Positions 1 to 8,781 of a stretch of DNA of 36,880 nt are shown here, piece by piece. A model generated the notes under the pieces. The model was not told the origin of the DNA. It saw nothing but the letters and a program-made list of their open reading frames with translations, and did no database searches. A program made the translations under genes and the position numbers. The stretch is taken from contig KL370878.1 in NCBI GenBank assembly GCA_000702245.1, positions 1-36,880 on the forward strand, read 5' to 3'. Each line of letters opens with the position of its first letter. Position 1 is the stretch's first letter. Source of the stretch: Lachnospiraceae bacterium C6A11. GTDB taxonomy: Bacteria; Bacillota; Clostridia; Lachnospirales; Lachnospiraceae.

Positions 1-291
1 TCAAAAGCATACAGAAATGCTACCGAAAAATATCAACTTAGTTATAGTCATACAGGTTATCCTTATGATAATGCCTGTATCGAATCATTTCATTCTCTCA
101 TAAAAAGGGAATGGCTTAATCGGTTTGCAATTGCAGACTATAATCAGGCTTATCGCCTTGTTTTTGAGTACATTGAGACTTTCTATAACACTGTAAGGTC
201 TCATAGTCACTGCGACTATATGTCACCAAATGACTTTGAAAAACTGTATATGTATGTAGCAAATGATGGGATACAGAAAAAAGCAAGTTAA
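1..291 (+). CDS. IS3-family transposase OrfB, C-terminal fragment (cut by window edge)
   Basis: The open frame runs from base 1 to a TAA at 289-291, giving 97 residues. It carries the end of the rve/integrase catalytic core: DNACIESFHSLIKREW contains the final catalytic Glu of the DDE triad in the usual IS3 setting. It continues with the family's C-terminal features, YIETFYNTVRSH and a YMSPNDFEKLY ending. It acts as the DNA-cleaving and joining subunit of transposition; in full-length elements it is normally made with OrfA by frameshifting, which cannot be seen here. It is the only plus-strand gene in the window. Whether the element is complete and active depends on sequence to the left. Confidence 0.85.
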   Translation, partial: SKAYRNATEKYQLSYSHTGYPYDNACIESFHSLIKREWLNRFAIADYNQAYRLVFEYIETFYNTVRSHSHCDYMSPNDFEKLYMYVANDGIQKKAS

Positions 292-340
292 CTTGAGAAA
301 TCTCCCATTTTAATTTGTACTAAATCTTGACAGAGGACCA
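1..340 (+). mobile_element. Right end of an IS3-family insertion sequence
   Basis: The element enters from the left edge. It holds the C-terminal part of an IS3-type DDE transposase (1-291), then about 50 bases ending in a probable terminal inverted repeat around 311-340. That end closes with CAGAGGACCA, so it ends in CA as IS3-family ends do. The left end and any target duplication lie outside the window, so the exact boundary at 340 is inferred. Downstream DNA to 499 is AT-rich with no gene seen. Confidence 0.7.
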
Positions 341-499
341 CTCGCATAGATATATGCAACTATAAACACATGCCAACATATCAATTGACTCATCCATGTA
401 TTTAATTCAACAACAATACACCATCATCTAATAACATACCGCAATCATTATTTTATTGATCAAATCCCATAGGCCAATTTTCCTGTCCGTATACACGTA

Positions 500-1615
500 T
501 CACGAAAAATCCATATCCATATTGAACTGTATCGTATAGCCCGGATACTCCTTCTCAACCGCCTCGCGCACCTGACTATACAGGTCGCCACGCTGCTTCT
601 CATCAAAGCTCACAACTATATCAAAACGCATGCTCTTCTCTTCCTTGTCGATATAGAAGCCATGCATCTGCTTAACATTTTCAAATGATGTCGCAATTCT
701 CGAAACATTCTCTCTTATGTTGATTGCGTCCTGATCCTGCGTATTGTGCGAATAAATACCGACGGCCGTGAGGAGGACATTATATTTCTGGTACACTTCA
801 TTCTGTATTTTCCTTGTGAGCCTGTCCAGCTCGTCCATCGACATCGTATCCGGAACAGTCACGTGAACCGATCCATTGTAGGAATCCGGTCCGTAGTTGT
901 GCAGTATCAGATCATACGCACCGCTGACATCCGGAAAGCTTCTGATGGTTGCCTTGATGTCATTTGCAAGCTGTGCATCAGCCATCTCACCCAGGATCTT
1001 TGACAGCGTGTCGCTGAGCATTTCAAGTCCCGACTTGATAATAACAAGTGCGATGATAACGCCAAGATAAGCCTCAAGCGAAATGTCGAAAATAAGGTAG
1101 ATCGCAGCCGCAAGAAGTGTCGATGCGGAAATAACAGAATCAAGCATTGCATCTTCGCCTGAGTTTACAAGCGAATCCGAGTTGACCTTCTCGCCAACGC
1201 CTTTCACGTATCTGCCAAGCACTATCTTAACCACAACAGCTACTGCTACTATGATAAGTGTGATAGCCGAATAGTCCGGTGTTGCAGGATGGATTATCTT
1301 CTTAACCGACTCAACACAAGCTGTGACTCCGGCATAGAGTACGAGCATTGATATGAGCATCGCTGAAAGATATTCGATCCTTCCGTATCCGAAAGGATGC
1401 TTTCTGTCCGCCTGCTTTCCGGCTAACTTCGTTCCGACAATCGTAATTACCGAGCTTGCTGCATCCGACAGGTTGTTGACCGCGTCCATTACGATTGCGA
1501 TGGAGTTGGACAGGAGTCCGACCACTGCCTTGAAGGATGCCAGTGCCGCATTTGTCACTATTCCTATGATACTTGTTTTAATTATTTTTTTGTCACGACT
1601 TACTTCTTTTTCCAT
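500..1615 (-). CDS. Cation diffusion facilitator (CDF) transporter, possibly manganese type
   Basis: This 371-residue membrane protein exports divalent metal cations by proton antiport. The N-terminal 200 residues hold about six hydrophobic segments, with the CDF loop motif HPFGYGRIEY at 73-82. The cytoplasmic C-terminal region is long enough for two ferredoxin-like dimerisation units (roughly 210-290 and 295-371). Aligning by eye with YiiP, the intramembrane metal site would be N47/D51 in TM2 and D155/D159 in TM5. That Asn-Asp/Asp-Asp set resembles Mn exporters such as MntE rather than the Asp-Asp/His-Asp set of zinc transporters, so Mn2+ (or Fe2+) is the inferred substrate. The start has AAAGGTGG upstream. 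It follows the MocR gene after a 171-bp gap that holds a 12-bp palindrome at 1741-1752. Confidence 0.9.
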   Translation of the reverse strand: MEKEVSRDKKIIKTSIIGIVTNAALASFKAVVGLLSNSIAIVMDAVNNLSDAASSVITIVGTKLAGKQADRKHPFGYGRIEYLSAMLISMLVLYAGVTACVESVKKIIHPATPDYSAITLIIVAVAVVVKIVLGRYVKGVGEKVNSDSLVNSGEDAMLDSVISASTLLAAAIYLIFDISLEAYLGVIIALVIIKSGLEMLSDTLSKILGEMADAQLANDIKATIRSFPDVSGAYDLILHNYGPDSYNGSVHVTVPDTMSMDELDRLTRKIQNEVYQKYNVLLTAVGIYSHNTQDQDAINIRENVSRIATSFENVKQMHGFYIDKEEKSMRFDIVVSFDEKQRGDLYSQVREAVEKEYPGYTIQFNMDMDFS

Positions 1616-1786
1616 GTTGCCACCTTTTATCTTGAGTTCTATTTTTAATTATTCAAATCTATAATCGTATTTTCCTGTCGTACTGTATTTTTTATCGTTT
1701 CCTGAATCGCAATTCTAACGCTGCTAAACGTCAGCAACTCAGTTTATAAACTATTTATATACAACTCCGGCTATACTCCTCAGACA

Positions 1787-2905
1787 TTATTTTGTCCCCT
1801 TCGCCGCTCTCATACTCCTTCGGATACGGTTGATATTTCTCTCAAAGTCGCCACTGTTAAGTAGTTCTGTAAGAACCAGCTGTTCAAAGGTCGGAACGGT
1901 GCAGGAATAAAATCCTACCCTCTCCTGAAATACAGCTGCAAGCCTCTTCGGAAGAACCATATAACCGACACGCAGAGCCGGAGAAATAGTTCTCGAAAAG
2001 GTATTCATATAAATAACGTTATCATTTTCAGACATATTGAAGAGCGTATCCACAGGCTTTGCCGAAACAGAAAACTCAGATTCAAAATCATCCTCAATGA
2101 TGAATCTGTCCGGTCTGTCAGCCCAGCTGATATATTCATGCCGCTTCGATGCAGAAGCTGTAACTCCACTCGGAAAGCTTCTGAAAGGAGTTGTGTGAAG
2201 GACATCTGCATCAGTCTCCGAAAGTGCCCTGCTGTCTATACCATCTTTAACAAGGCTTAGCTGCTCATAGTTCAGCTCCAGTGCCATGTAAACCTCTTCA
2301 ATCTTTTTATAAGACGGCTTCTCTATTGCGTATTTTTTATCACGTCCGAGAAGTTCGACTATCATTCCGTAAAGGTACTCCGATCCGGATCCGATTATTA
2401 TCTGGTTTATCTCAACATATATACCGCGGTTTCTTGCAAGGTATTTCTTTAGGGCAGTGCGAAGCTCTGTAAGCCCGGCATTCGGAGACTTCTGCATTAT
2501 CTCCTCACAGTATTCCGAAATAACACGCCGCATAGTCTTACTGAGCACAGAAAAAGGGAATCTGGCGACAGCTTTTGGAGAGGTTTCCGGTATATCACCT
2601 GCAATTCCATCCTCCGCCTCTTTAACAGGCATCCCCTGCCTGTCATCATTCCCGACTGACGTAAACCAGTTATCCTTCCTAAAGCTGACATAGTATCCGC
2701 TTCTTTCTCTGGCCTCTATATAGCCTTCATCAACCAGAAGCTCGTAAGTGTGCTCGACCGTGATCACGCTGACGCCTGACTCATCCGCCAGCGCCCTCTT
2801 CGATGGAAGCTTGCTGCCGTAAGCATAAACGCCCGCAACAATATCTCCGCGCAGTTTTTTATATAATTTCATATAAACCGGCTCATCGCCGCTAATTCTA
2901 CTCAT
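1787..2905 (-). CDS. GntR/MocR-family transcriptional regulator with degenerate, truncated aminotransferase domain
   Basis: An N-terminal GntR winged helix (PVYMKLYKKLRGDI, then the recognition-helix region SKRALADESGVSVITVEHTYELL) is joined to an aspartate-aminotransferase-like domain, the MocR/PdxR/GabR layout. Two features are unusual. At the position of the PLP-binding lysine in TFSK the sequence reads NTFSRTISPALRVGY, so Arg replaces Lys, although the cofactor-contacting IEDDFESEF segment is kept. The protein also stops just after NINRIRRSMRAA, about 70-90 residues short of usual family length, without the C-terminal small domain; the following DNA does not continue it in the frames I read. 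A TTG at 2953 would give a longer form of 388 residues. ATG 2905 is preferred because the winged helix follows directly; no strong ribosome site settles it. It lies downstream of a membrane-protein gene. Confidence 0.8.
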   Translation of the reverse strand: MSRISGDEPVYMKLYKKLRGDIVAGVYAYGSKLPSKRALADESGVSVITVEHTYELLVDEGYIEARERSGYYVSFRKDNWFTSVGNDDRQGMPVKEAEDGIAGDIPETSPKAVARFPFSVLSKTMRRVISEYCEEIMQKSPNAGLTELRTALKKYLARNRGIYVEINQIIIGSGSEYLYGMIVELLGRDKKYAIEKPSYKKIEEVYMALELNYEQLSLVKDGIDSRALSETDADVLHTTPFRSFPSGVTASASKRHEYISWADRPDRFIIEDDFESEFSVSAKPVDTLFNMSENDNVIYMNTFSRTISPALRVGYMVLPKRLAAVFQERVGFYSCTVPTFEQLVLTELLNSGDFERNINRIRRSMRAAKGTK

Positions 2906-2971
2906 GTTTTTTACCAGCTCTTTATAACTAAATATAACTTTCCCTACCCACAATTAGTCTTATACATAATT

Positions 2972-3580
2972 TCATCTTTTTCTGAAATGAAGAAATGAAA
3001 GTATTCCAACAGGAAGGAAATACACACACCACGCAACAAGAGCAAGCCTTCCGCCGAGACCGTTTCCGCCGGATGACGCCTTTACGAACATTCCCGTAAT
3101 CGGCATAAACGTGCAGCTGAAATAGAACACTCCATGTATCATCATAAGCGCTCTGAGCCATTTATCTGTCTTGTTCTTCGGCTTCATCGAAAGCCCTGTG
3201 AAGAAAGTTGAAAGCGCCATTAAACCATAGCCGAGCAGGTCATAGTTGAAGATAAGCCCACACTTGCCCATTTCTAACAATTTTGCCGCCTGGTCGGTCA
3301 GTTGCTCGTTGTTTACTGTGGTCAGCTGTGTAAAGTAGACCAACATAATAAATGTGGCGTAAACCGCTGCAATGGTTAGTCCTATATTCGCAGCAACTTT
3401 ACGATCATTTTCGCATTCGTTATGAAGTCCTGCCGTCATCATGATAAAACCTATCGGCAGGATAAGGCACACAAAGAAACTTCCCATAGAATAGTTGATC
3501 AGTAGAAACAGCGCAAACATAAATACCGTCACCGTAACTATCGCTGAGCCTACTTTAGCAATCATCTTGTTCATATCCAT
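2972..3580 (-). CDS. Six-helix membrane protein of unknown function
   Basis: This 202-residue protein has about six hydrophobic segments (around 7-28, 31-50, 63-83, 113-132, 144-163 and 172-196), short charged loops and a basic C-terminus (FLHFRKR). I do not recognise a family and see no catalytic motif. The start has AGAGGAGAG about 10 bases upstream. It lies immediately upstream of the MocR-like regulator gene in the same direction, so the two are probably co-transcribed, and the regulator may respond to or control this protein. The upstream spacer holds a perfect 12-bp palindrome AAGATATATCTT (3683-3694) and a short ATGAC/GTCAT inverted repeat (3699-3712), both candidate operator sites. 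Confidence 0.6.
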   Translation of the reverse strand: MDMNKMIAKVGSAIVTVTVFMFALFLLINYSMGSFFVCLILPIGFIMMTAGLHNECENDRKVAANIGLTIAAVYATFIMLVYFTQLTTVNNEQLTDQAAKLLEMGKCGLIFNYDLLGYGLMALSTFFTGLSMKPKNKTDKWLRALMMIHGVFYFSCTFMPITGMFVKASSGGNGLGGRLALVAWCVYFLPVGILSFLHFRKR

Positions 3581-3715
3581 CGAATCTCTCTCCTCTACAA
3601 ATCCTTACTTTTATGTTTATCACTATCTTTCGATCTTACAATACAAATAATACATAACACAATTAATGGGTGGTAGTGAGAAAAGATATATCTTGTGCAT
3701 GACAAAAGTCATATG

Positions 3716-4822
3716 TTATTTAATTAACTCGCGAAGCTCATCCATGAAGTCCGAATTATTCTTCTCAGTGCTTATTGATATCCTGTAATAGCCCTTACCA
3801 AGTCCATGGTAATCACTGCAGTCTCTTATCAGGATTCTACGGCTTAGCATCTGCTCATACAGATCAATATCCGTTTTGAGCAGAATATAATTCGCATCAC
3901 TTGGAAGAATCTTTATTCTATCTGACAAATCGGTCAGCTGTGAAAGCATCCTGTCACGTTCTTTATTTATGAATTCAATACTCGCTGTAATATAATTCTT
4001 CTCGTCATCGTAATACTCACGAAGTATCCTCACAGCTTCAAGTCCCGCTGCCTCAGCCACACAGGATATGTTCCATTCTGGAAGCAGCTTTCTTATCTTT
4101 GCTGCAAGTTCTGCATCCCCGAAATACGCCATTCCCAGCCTGATTCCCGGAATTGCAAAAGTCTTTGTGAAAGCATCTATTATGACCAGTCTCTTATAAT
4201 CCTGTAAAAATGATCCTTCGTCTGAAATGTCTGACTCATCTATTTTTACGCCCGATAACTGCCCTGTTTTCTCGGCAATAAATCGCTTCGCACTGCACTC
4301 AAGCTCTCTACCTGTAAGTGTCATGAAGCATTCATCTATTATTACATAAACATCCTTCTCTGCCGCAGCAGACAGAATGTTTCTAAGTTCATCCTCTTCA
4401 ACAAGCCTGCCCGTAGGATTATTCGGCGTTGCAAATACTATCACATCTCCGGCAGCAGCATTGTTTCTGATGTCATCCAGAAGAGGATACTCCACAATCT
4501 CGCAGCCGGCTGCTTCAGCAGCATAACGGTAGCCTGTAAAAGACGGCACCGGAAGAAATACCTTCCTTCCGGCGAAGTATCTCATAACAGTCATCAGAAG
4601 CTCCGACGCACCGTTCCCAAGCAGTATATTATCTGCCGGAATATTTGTAATCTCGGAAAGTGCACCTATAAGTCTCTCATGCTTAATATCCGGATATTTT
4701 TCCACCCGGGAAAGTGCCTGCTGCATCGCCGCATTCACAGACTCCGGACAGCCCAGCGGATTCACACTGACCGAAAGATCTATATCCACTTTATTTCTGT
4801 AAATATCTCCGCCGTGCGACAT
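3716..4822 (-). CDS. cobD: CobD-like L-threonine-O-3-phosphate decarboxylase (PLP fold type I)
   Basis: In cobalamin synthesis CobD decarboxylates L-threonine-O-3-phosphate to (R)-1-amino-2-propanol O-2-phosphate, the linker between the corrin ring and the nucleotide loop. The protein has 368 residues. It starts MSHGGDIYR, the usual CobD opening, followed by SVSVNPLG (compare NINPLG). It has the PNNPTG loop (133-138), D163 for the PLP ring nitrogen, the Schiff-base lysine K220 in AFTKTF and the phosphate/carboxylate Arg in PGIRLG (R228). A histidinol-phosphate aminotransferase-like activity is the main alternative, since the two families are close. It is the last gene of the glycan unit and about 7 kb from the other cob genes, which raises the possibility that its product also serves glycan decoration. 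The start has GCAGGAGTGGTAGG upstream. Confidence 0.8.
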   Translation of the reverse strand: MSHGGDIYRNKVDIDLSVSVNPLGCPESVNAAMQQALSRVEKYPDIKHERLIGALSEITNIPADNILLGNGASELLMTVMRYFAGRKVFLPVPSFTGYRYAAEAAGCEIVEYPLLDDIRNNAAAGDVIVFATPNNPTGRLVEEDELRNILSAAAEKDVYVIIDECFMTLTGRELECSAKRFIAEKTGQLSGVKIDESDISDEGSFLQDYKRLVIIDAFTKTFAIPGIRLGMAYFGDAELAAKIRKLLPEWNISCVAEAAGLEAVRILREYYDDEKNYITASIEFINKERDRMLSQLTDLSDRIKILPSDANYILLKTDIDLYEQMLSRRILIRDCSDYHGLGKGYYRISISTEKNNSDFMDELRELIK

Positions 4823-4916
4823 CCTACCACTCCTGCATCATCATACTTTTACATCTGCTATATCCGTTTCTCGCTTTTTCTATCACCAGAGACGTGTTTA
4901 TTGTCCGTCCAATCAA

Positions 4917-5984
4917 TCAGATGATTTCTCTTTTTTGCAGTTCCTTCAAAGCATCGATCAACTTCTTATTATCTGCATCTGTAATATTTCCGATATGCCC
5001 CACACGGAAAACCGTCTCAGCGTATTCTCCGCCGTTCGGACATATCCAAATATCATATTCATCCTTAAGTATCCTGAATATCTCCTTCGCCGATGCAGTA
5101 GTCGGATGAAGCGAGGTTACTGCATTTGAAGGTGATTCAGAAACCGGCTCAAACGGAAGATCCTTAATGCCCTCGCGGAAGTCCTTGGCCACCTTGGCTA
5201 TACGCTCTCTCTCAGCCTCCGGACCGCCCGCTTCCATTATCAGCCTAAGCCTCTTATTTATCTGAAGCAGCGTCGAAACTGCCGGTGTGAAAGGTGTCTG
5301 ACCACGCTTTCCATCAAGCAGTGCCGCCTTCAGACTCAGATACATACACCTCTCAGGATTCTTCTCTATCCTCTCCAACGCCTCCGGTGAAAGAGCTGCG
5401 ATCGATATTCCCGGAAATACTGCAAGCGCTTTCTGCGAGCCTGTAATAACAGCTGCCGCACCAAGCCCCTTCATATCCAGCTCATCCGCTAGAAAAGCCG
5501 AAATCGCATCCACTATCAGCAGTATTCCGTTTTCCTTGCAGAAATCGGAAACCATCTTCATGTCATATAGAACTCCCGAAGAAGTCTCATGCATATTTAT
5601 CAGCAGCGCCGTGCAGTCCTCAAGCCCCTGCAGCTGTTCTCTTCTCAGCTGCTTTCCGAACTCACACTTCACCTCAAAGATCTCACGTTTATGAAGTCTG
5701 CAGAGCTCAGCAAATCTCGCACCGAAGCTTCCGCCGTTTATGACTATAACCTTGTCGTCATCACTAAGTATATTCATGACGCAGGATTCCATAGCACCGG
5801 TTCCCGAAGCCGTAAGAAATACGCACCTCGACCCTTCAGGTGCATTCATCATCTCCAGCATAAGCTTTTCATTTTCAAACATTATCTCGGAGAACTCCGG
5901 TGTTCTGAAGTAAGGCGCCGAGCTACCTGTAACCTCAAGAATCTCCGGCGCGGACATTACCGGTCCGACAGTGAAATTAAGCAT
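4917..5984 (-). CDS. Class V PLP aminotransferase (alanine-glyoxylate / 2-aminoethylphosphonate transaminase-like)
   Basis: This 355-residue class V aminotransferase starts MLNFTVGPV, the N-terminus usual for alanine-glyoxylate and PhnW-type enzymes. It has the TASGTGAMES PLP-phosphate segment (58-67), HETSSG (132-137), D159 in IVDAISAF and the Schiff-base lysine K185 in TGSQKALAVFPG. The family interconverts small amino acids or 2-aminoethylphosphonate with keto acids; the real substrate is not visible. ATG at 5984 is chosen because AGAGGTAG lies just upstream and the family N-terminus begins there; a start at 6014 would add ten residues. It sits between the Wzy-Wzx gene and the CobD-like gene, so a role in supplying an amino substituent for the surface polymer is plausible but inferred. 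Confidence 0.75.
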   Translation of the reverse strand: MLNFTVGPVMSAPEILEVTGSSAPYFRTPEFSEIMFENEKLMLEMMNAPEGSRCVFLTASGTGAMESCVMNILSDDDKVIVINGGSFGARFAELCRLHKREIFEVKCEFGKQLRREQLQGLEDCTALLINMHETSSGVLYDMKMVSDFCKENGILLIVDAISAFLADELDMKGLGAAAVITGSQKALAVFPGISIAALSPEALERIEKNPERCMYLSLKAALLDGKRGQTPFTPAVSTLLQINKRLRLIMEAGGPEAERERIAKVAKDFREGIKDLPFEPVSESPSNAVTSLHPTTASAKEIFRILKDEYDIWICPNGGEYAETVFRVGHIGNITDADNKKLIDALKELQKREII

Positions 5985-6048
5985 ATTTCTACCTCTATCT
6001 TTTTTATAAACCATTACGTATCAATTCCACAAAAATCACTCAGTCCGA

Positions 6049-8781
6049 CTATTTTCTATGAAGCTTTTCCTTAAGTATCCCCTTGAAATATCCGAACTGC
6101 TCGCTTCTTCCGAAGATGATAAGAAGTATCACATTCGGCAGGATCAGGCACAGCAGCGCATAAACAAGAAATACACTGATGCCGCCATCCGGAAGCAGAA
6201 GGTCCACTCCGTACGAAGCGATATAGGTCGTGCAGAATACCATGATAAACACAGCCAGGTAGCCTCCCATCTCAAGGAAATAGTCCGAATATCTTCTGTG
6301 GAAAAGTTTAGTATAAACATATTTCGGATAGCTGAAGCACCAGAGTGCGAGTGAGCTGACCAGTGTTCCCATGAACACTCCCGCAAGCCCGAACAGCTTC
6401 AAGAGAATGATCGATGAAACCAGATTCAGCAGGGATTCAATGATCGGAACGAATCTGTTCTCATAGAAGATTCCTGCCGCATCTGAAAATGAATTGAAGG
6501 TTCCCCTCATCAACAGCTGATAGAACTGTATAGACAGCACCATCGTAACGTAAACGCTGAGCAGGTATTTCTTACCAAACCACAACCCTATGAACGGCTG
6601 GATCATGACGAACATCGTTGTCGAAGCAAAGGCCGCTATCCAGAAGTTCATGAACCTCATCCTCTTAAATATCCTGAAGGAATGCTCACTGTCTTCAGAC
6701 ACCAGCATATTTCCGACGCTCGGCGTCAGTGCTCCGATAGCCGGATTCAGAAGCTTTGTGGCCGCATCTGTAACGATGAAATAATTGTTATACAGACCGG
6801 CTGTTGTAAGTCCGAGAAAAACGGTTATCAGTATGTTGTCGGTTCCGTTGACCACGAAGGTCCCGATCTTATGAAATACAAGCGCGCCGACCTTCTTCTT
6901 GATATCCGCCAGCACAGAGCCCTCCAGCGGCTCAACCGACTTATTCTTTAGGAACGGATAGATCTTATCCGCTATCATTGCGATGACCACATTTTCAAAT
7001 ACCCTAAAGGCCAGCTTGATCAGAAGGTATGCGTAGAAATCGCGTGTGATATACAGTATCAGAAGCTGAGCTGTATTTACGCTTATCAGATAGATCATGT
7101 GGACCATGCTTATGAAGAAATTCTTCTGGTCAGCGTAAAGTATAGCCCTCTTATAGCTAAGGAAATAAGAAAATACAGTATCCGCCAGGAAGATCAGATA
7201 AACAAGCGTGAGGTTTATATCCACATCACTCTTGCCCGTTATATACGGAAGCACCGGAATCAGGCAGACGCCGATCACCGCGATCACCGCCGCGATCACA
7301 CGGAAGGCCTTGCGATAGAACCTCATAAGTGACAGTATCATCCTTTCATCCCTGTCCTTAAGTGGTTTATAAAGATGAAATACCACCGCCTCGCCGATGC
7401 CGAGATCCGCTATAGCCAGCATTGTAATTACATTTGAAAACAGTCCGTTCAGACCTGCATATTCAAGCCCAAGTATGTGGATGAAAAGCTTCTGCGCAAG
7501 AAGACCTATAAGAATGGCGATGCAGTTCGCCGCCATGGTAAATACAAAGTTTTTCGCCGACTTCTCTACTCTTCCGCCTTCAGCTTTTGCTTCCTCTGCC
7601 GCAGCCTCCTCCTGCTCCGCCTTAAGCTTCTTCAGCTCACCGCAGTGGCACGCAAAGAGAAGTATCGGGAAGAAGTTTGCGAAAGCGTACTGCTCCATTA
7701 CAAACATCATAAAATAGGCTCCCAGAAATACCGATATCCATTGAGCCGTTTTCTCTTTCCTGTTCTTGAAAAGCTTTACCATCGAATATCCCAGAAATGT
7801 CATAAAGAACAGCAGTCCTATAAGACCGCACTTATAGAGCATTTCCATATATTCATTATGTGTTGTGATTATTATCTTGCTGAAAACAAAATTCTGATAA
7901 CCATGTCCGATCACAGGATGCTCAGACACAGCCTTAGCCGCCTTCTCCCACACCTCTGTTCTGTGAGTAAGATCCAGCCTCTTATTGAAGACATCGACTA
8001 TCAGCCATCTGAATATTTCCGTTTTCTTAAATACAACAAATATCAGATCGACCGCCGCCGAAATCGAGAAATATGTAAATATATTGAAAACCTTGGTGAA
8101 CCCGAGAACTCTTTTAAATATCAGCGCAGCTGTGATAGCCGCAACAACCGCCAGAGCTGTGCTGTTTGTAACCTTGTAGCTTGAAAATAGCACCAGTACC
8201 GCGCCGAAGATTGCAACGTATATCTTCTTTTCAAACAGAATGATATACATGATCAGGCAGAATAAAAACAGCAACTGATAAGGGATATGCCCGCTCTCAA
8301 AACCAAGGAACCAGTTCTTCTTGTAATAATTCATAAGAATATACATGCCGCCCTTATATGAGAGCACTGTTATAAGATTGATCAGGGTAAGCAGCCCGAA
8401 GAAGATGATCCCTGCCAGCAAAAAGCATTTGAGATTCTTCAGAATACCGTATTCAACGATAAGGCATATGATGACAGTCGCAAAAGAATACTGAAGTGCT
8501 CTTTTTACGCCGAACTCACCATTGATAAGTGAGCCCAGACACATACAGAAAAGTATTCCCGCGATAAAGAAAAATGCCGGAGAAAGCTTTCTGAAAAGCT
8601 TCTCCCTTAAATATATTACAAAAACAACAAGACCGGCGAGCAGCTGCAACGCTGTATATACCTTGCCGGCCATCCCGATATTGTCGGTCAGATAATCGAT
8701 CTGATAAAAAGGAATGATAAGAAATATGAACAGCAGCACCGTGCCGACGTCTTTTCTTACCTTGTCATTTGTTATATCCAT
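6049..8781 (-). CDS. Wzy (O-antigen ligase/polymerase) - Wzx (flippase) fusion membrane protein
   Basis: This 910-residue protein joins two normally separate activities. Residues 1-385 form a polytopic Wzy/O-antigen-ligase module, with the family signature RTEVWEKAAKAVSEHPVIGHG (274-294) and THNEYMEML (307-315) in a large external loop. A charged linker (384-408, rich in Lys, Glu and Ala) leads to residues 410-910, a MATE/Wzx-type flippase starting NFVFTMAANCIAILIGL with about 12 to 14 hydrophobic segments. The Wzx part would flip undecaprenyl-linked repeat units and the Wzy part would polymerise or ligate them at the outer face. No stop or frameshift lies between the modules. Its start codon overlaps the stop of the upstream glycosyltransferase by one base (TAATG), so they are translationally coupled. 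Confidence 0.85.
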   Translation of the reverse strand: MDITNDKVRKDVGTVLLFIFLIIPFYQIDYLTDNIGMAGKVYTALQLLAGLVVFVIYLREKLFRKLSPAFFFIAGILFCMCLGSLINGEFGVKRALQYSFATVIICLIVEYGILKNLKCFLLAGIIFFGLLTLINLITVLSYKGGMYILMNYYKKNWFLGFESGHIPYQLLFLFCLIMYIILFEKKIYVAIFGAVLVLFSSYKVTNSTALAVVAAITAALIFKRVLGFTKVFNIFTYFSISAAVDLIFVVFKKTEIFRWLIVDVFNKRLDLTHRTEVWEKAAKAVSEHPVIGHGYQNFVFSKIIITTHNEYMEMLYKCGLIGLLFFMTFLGYSMVKLFKNRKEKTAQWISVFLGAYFMMFVMEQYAFANFFPILLFACHCGELKKLKAEQEEAAAEEAKAEGGRVEKSAKNFVFTMAANCIAILIGLLAQKLFIHILGLEYAGLNGLFSNVITMLAIADLGIGEAVVFHLYKPLKDRDERMILSLMRFYRKAFRVIAAVIAVIGVCLIPVLPYITGKSDVDINLTLVYLIFLADTVFSYFLSYKRAILYADQKNFFISMVHMIYLISVNTAQLLILYITRDFYAYLLIKLAFRVFENVVIAMIADKIYPFLKNKSVEPLEGSVLADIKKKVGALVFHKIGTFVVNGTDNILITVFLGLTTAGLYNNYFIVTDAATKLLNPAIGALTPSVGNMLVSEDSEHSFRIFKRMRFMNFWIAAFASTTMFVMIQPFIGLWFGKKYLLSVYVTMVLSIQFYQLLMRGTFNSFSDAAGIFYENRFVPIIESLLNLVSSIILLKLFGLAGVFMGTLVSSLALWCFSYPKYVYTKLFHRRYSDYFLEMGGYLAVFIMVFCTTYIASYGVDLLLPDGGISVFLVYALLCLILPNVILLIIFGRSEQFGYFKGILKEKLHRK

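Noticed and set aside
3699-3712. ATGAC/GTCAT hairpin as terminator of the glycan unit
   Set aside because: The stem is only five pairs with no T-run; it is listed only as a possible operator.
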